Of a DNA stretch of 64,000 nucleotides, positions 60,880 to 64,000 are shown in pieces. Numbering within the stretch: the first letter of the stretch is position 1; each line of letters opens with the position of its first letter. The stretch is taken from positions 13,690,706 to 13,754,705 of the forward strand of contig OW386288.2 of the NCBI GenBank assembly GCA_936432065.2, given 5' to 3'. The DNA comes from Rutpela maculata. Its lineage: Eukaryota > Arthropoda > Insecta > Coleoptera > Cerambycidae. The notes under the pieces were generated by a model. It worked only from the letters and a program-made list of their open reading frames with translations, searched no databases and had not been told where the DNA came from. The position numbers and the translations under genes were made by a program.

Positions 60880-61150
60880 GGCACGAGTGCGGTCCCTCGA
60901 GAGTTTAAATTTCCCGGTAATGACGGTAGTGGGCAGTGGGGGATTTAGTTACGCATCTGACCTGCAGAGGGCGCCGGCTCGGTACTTCCGAATTTAAATT
61001 TCCCGCTAAAAATTGAAGGCTGAAAGTTCCTTTACGAGCCCGACCCGCGCAGGGTGCATGGATTGAGGACCTTGAGTTTCAGTTTCCCGCTATGTGTGGT
61101 AGTGGGGGGATTTCATGCTGCCTAGGACTCGCCCAGGTGGCGCAGGAAAA
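60880..61150. repeat. GC-rich degenerate tandem repeat with TTTCCCGS motifs
   Basis: Three units 84-89 bp apart, each beginning around (A/G)TTTAAATTTCCCG or CAGTTTCCCGC (TTTCCCGG at 60910, TTTCCCGC at 60999 and 61083), two followed by GGTAGTGGG and G runs. Markedly more GC-rich than the surroundings. TTTCCCGC is the consensus of E2F sites, but regulatory use is unproven. Confidence 0.5.
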
Positions 61151-61220
61151 CCTTGTACGGAAAAATACATTGTGGCCATATGGAACCTTCCACTCTATCT
61201 TATCCTTTTTGGGTTAAACC

Positions 61221-62232
61221 ATCTAGTAGTTAAAGATCTTTGGGTGCACTGTTGTTTTCCTTTTCTTTAATAATTTTGTTCCGTTTGGTAAACGATCCGT
61301 GCGTCGCGCGTCGTCTCAACACCTGTGCCAGAAAACCATTGTACTGTTACTGTTTGATAAATCAAATGTAACGAAATAAATCATAAACCAAACTAGTTAC
61401 AATGATACGAAAATATATTTATTCATTAGCTCTTAGTCCATATGGTCCACAATTTTTATTTACTTTTTACTTTTATCATCATTGTAAAATTAGGAAAGAT
61501 CGCGACACGAAGTTTAGAATTTTTGTTTTTAAGTATGTATTTATTTATTATATGTATTTCGAAACATATTCTGAGGATGTTGCAAGTTTTATTTTGGTTG
61601 AATACGATTCGTATAACTTGTATTATAATGAGTGTTCGCGACCAAAAATTCGTTTTTAACTCAAATTGTAAGAAAATACAATATGGCTGAAATTATAGAT
61701 ACCATATTTTCCTGTCGGAAGTATTTTTACATACTCAATTTCACTTCGAGGTAATAACGTCTAAGGTAATCGTAAATGGCGAACTGAGGATGGCCAGCTC
61801 GGGTGAGATCTCTTACCTTTTTTTCCGGAATGGAAATCCTTTATGGACCCCTGAACGGTAGTGTGGGACTCACCTCTAGGCATACCCACTAAAACCACCC
61901 CTCTTCTGTGTATGATGTATCCTGGAACCGCTCCCGCTTCTCTTCAGGATACACGTCAATCGTTATTCAATGTATAGATGTTTTTTTTTCCCGTGTCTTT
62001 CCTCTAGTTGTGCAAAGCGTATAGGTCGGGATTCCTCTCATCTTCTCCTTTATGCACGACGATCCGTGTAATAGCTGTTTCGGCCTTTGCCCAATTGTCT
62101 TCAGATTGCAACATGAATTCCACAAGCTCATCCGGCTCATCCGGCCCTACCAAATAAATTCTTCTTCGTCAACTAGTTTTGTGGATATAGACAGGCAAAG
62201 GGAATTTAATGAACTTAATATTGACAATCTAC
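61221..62232. other. No gene seen
   Basis: Short frames only. 61780-62050 is GC-richer and might be a decayed coding segment, but I cannot identify it. Confidence 0.4.
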
Positions 62233-63522
62233 CTATAGTCCAGTCAACGAAGGAGTTGTAGAGGACATGGAGGAGGGGAGAATTTTCCTCTTCAGAAATG
62301 TGTTGGGGGTAGTTAGGAGGTAAACATAATAAAAGTCCCCGCCCCTAGCCCCGCCACTTCAGGGGGAAGGGGGATGGAAAGTTTCCTTTTCTCAATTCTT
62401 CTCTTATAACTCGGAAACGATGCGTCGTGCGGAAAAAGGTAAGCTATGCAAAATAAAACATAATTAAATTTCCTACAAGAATTCATTTTCTTCCTATGTG
62501 TTATAGTTTAGGAGATATTCGCCAGCCAAAATAAATAATTAATAAATAAATTAATTAGGTACCTTGAATATTTCTCTCAGAGCGGTTTACCGTGGTCTGC
62601 TAATAAATTAGTCACAAAACAATCTTTGTTTTACAACACTCGACGTATTTACTAACGTAATATTTTGTCGAAATCTATAGATTTCCTTAAATATACAGTG
62701 TGGCTCACTTAAAATGAAGACACCCTTATAACTTTCTTATTTTGTTTCTGATTTGAATCAAATTTTACTCAAGTATAGAACAAATTAGGATTTACTTATG
62801 ACCAGAAAAGTATTCTCCTGCTACAAAGGCAAAGCCACCTGCGGTACCAAAATATGCTGAAAGAAATTAAAAATCATATCAGTGGGTCTTGACGAATTTC
62901 ACGTATCCACCACAAATTACGGAAACTGAGGATCCCCTTTGCCAGATGAGCTTATGTATGAGAAATCCCCCATTAATAACTAAATCAAATTTTGGTGTAT
63001 GTACGTTTGTGGCACCGATGCATTTTTTAGAATTTTTAATATTCAAAATGTTTTTATTTTCTTTCGCACATTTTGGTAATGTTTTTCTGGTCATAAGTAG
63101 ATCCTAATTTGTTCTATACTTGAGTAAAATTTGATTCAAATCGTAAACAAAATAAAACAGTTATAAGGGTGTCTTCATTTTAAGTGAGTCACTCTGTATA
63201 CTTAAGGAAATGTATAGATTTCGACAAAAATTATGTTAGTAAATACGTCGAGTGTTGTAAAATAAAGATTGTTTTGTGACTGTGGTTTATTAGCAGACCA
63301 CGGTAAACCGCTTTGATAGAAATATTCAAGATAATTAATTAATTTGTTTATTAATTATCTATTTTGGCTGGCGAATATCCCGTAAACTATAACACATAGG
63401 GAGAAAATGAATATAGACATTTTTGTAGGAAATTTCATTATGTTTAATTTTGCATAGATTACCTTTTCCCGTACGACGCATCGTTTCCGAGTTATGAGCG
63501 AAGAATCGAGAAAAGGACAGAC
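62233..63522. repeat. Fold-back family B, copy 2
   Basis: The left arm (62233-62870) and right arm (63067-63522) are reverse complements, sharing ATACAGTGTG.CTCACTTAAA, TAGAACAAATTAGGAT and GAAACGATGCGTCGTGCGG. The left outer ~150 bp (GGGGGTAGTTAGGAGGTAAA) has no partner on the right, so the right end is truncated. Same family as 31346-32558. Confidence 0.75.
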
Positions 63523-64000
63523 TACAGTAAAAGTAACATCTGCACTTTACTGTGATTGGTCAATATATTCGTATCAATTAGCGGTCAATTCAAATTGAAT
63601 TCTTGTTTGTTCCTCAGCTGTTATTGTTTACCTCGCTTAACTCCTTTTGTATTTTGTCTTGAATACTTATTTTAATTATAATAATTGCAAAACCGGTAAT
63701 CTTTTCGTCGCCCATGATATATTAATAAAAATAATAGTTTATTGCTCGCTAAAATAGAAATAAATAAGTAAATATGAAATATCAAAATACTACACTATAC
63801 AAAAATATAATTTATGTGCAGGGCATGACAAAATACAATTAGAATAAATTAAAATCTCCACGTTAAATTAAACAGAGCATACATTTTGTTAGTTATAAAA
63901 TAAAACATCATATAGGAGATACTGCGGATAGAGAGTGTTGTATCCTATTTTATTAAAACATTTCTGTACGTAGGATATCTATTGTATACATAAATAAAAC
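63523..64000. other. No gene seen
   Basis: AT-rich DNA to the window end. No frame or repeat recognised. Confidence 0.4.

Larger units (their letters stand above)
59388..61210. mobile_element. THAP-type DNA transposon remnant
   Basis: Inverted ends AAAAAGGATAAGATAGAGTG GAAGG on both sides. Flanks are an exact direct repeat GGGTTAAACC (59378-59387 and 61211-61220). If the duplication is TTAA, the ends become (A/C)CCAAAAAGG and the element would fit Kolobok; if 8-10 bp, a P-element-like or other superfamily fits. It has a plus-strand THAP-like exon (59863-59954) and no complete catalytic domain, so it is internally decayed. A scrap of fold-back element 4 lies inside. Confidence 0.65.

Overview
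The window is AT-rich eukaryotic nuclear DNA with spliced genes, non-LTR retrotransposons, mariner-type remnants, TIR elements and many long fold-back (inverted-repeat) elements. This points to a repeat-laden insect genome. A beetle would fit, but the order cannot be fixed from the sequence alone.

The only convincing host gene is a class I histone deacetylase, HDAC8, on the minus strand. Six exons (13254-30755) join through canonical GT-AG introns into one uninterrupted frame of 345 residues. It aligns without gaps to human HDAC8 from Ala38 to the C-terminus (constant offset of 33), with every zinc and catalytic residue kept. The exon for the first ~37 residues was not found. Introns are 6.5, 6.4, 0.5, 0.3 and 2.7 kb, and transposon remnants fill much of them.

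Layout. 1-13253: mostly featureless intergenic DNA with two fold-backs (958-2031, 7412-8732) and two small TIR elements (8819-9323, 10538-11225). 13254-30755: HDAC8, whose introns hold two mariner-like remnants, three LINE remnants, a fold-back that splits a LINE (17903-18956), a palindrome (20204-20760), a 1.9 kb fold-back with an hAT-like MITE in one arm (24082-25940), and a hairpin-ended repeat (29373-30121). 30756-38500: nearly continuous repeats, ending in a 0.9 kb palindrome next to a ~140 bp (TA)n tract. 38530-42870: a TIR element carrying two tRNA-like sequences, one split by a LINE insertion with a clean 12-bp target duplication. 42871-45431: repeat-poor. 45432-49540: a 2.1 kb fold-back and decayed gene copies. 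49541-64000: further MITEs, fold-backs, a LINE endonuclease fragment, and a THAP-domain DNA transposon remnant.

The most notable pattern is that three structurally distinct fold-back elements (7.4 kb, 17.9 kb, 45.4 kb) each carry, in the loop, a decayed piece of the same protein family. That family has the signatures ALYG...SLN..R...F, SLPPTE..A..HS.RTYHQVQ.W and HAFSGCDTTSAFF. A fourth, longer relic lies at 48738-49540. This links a poorly characterised cysteine-rich protein family to a class of long-TIR elements. Most repeat names used here are local labels; no database search was possible.
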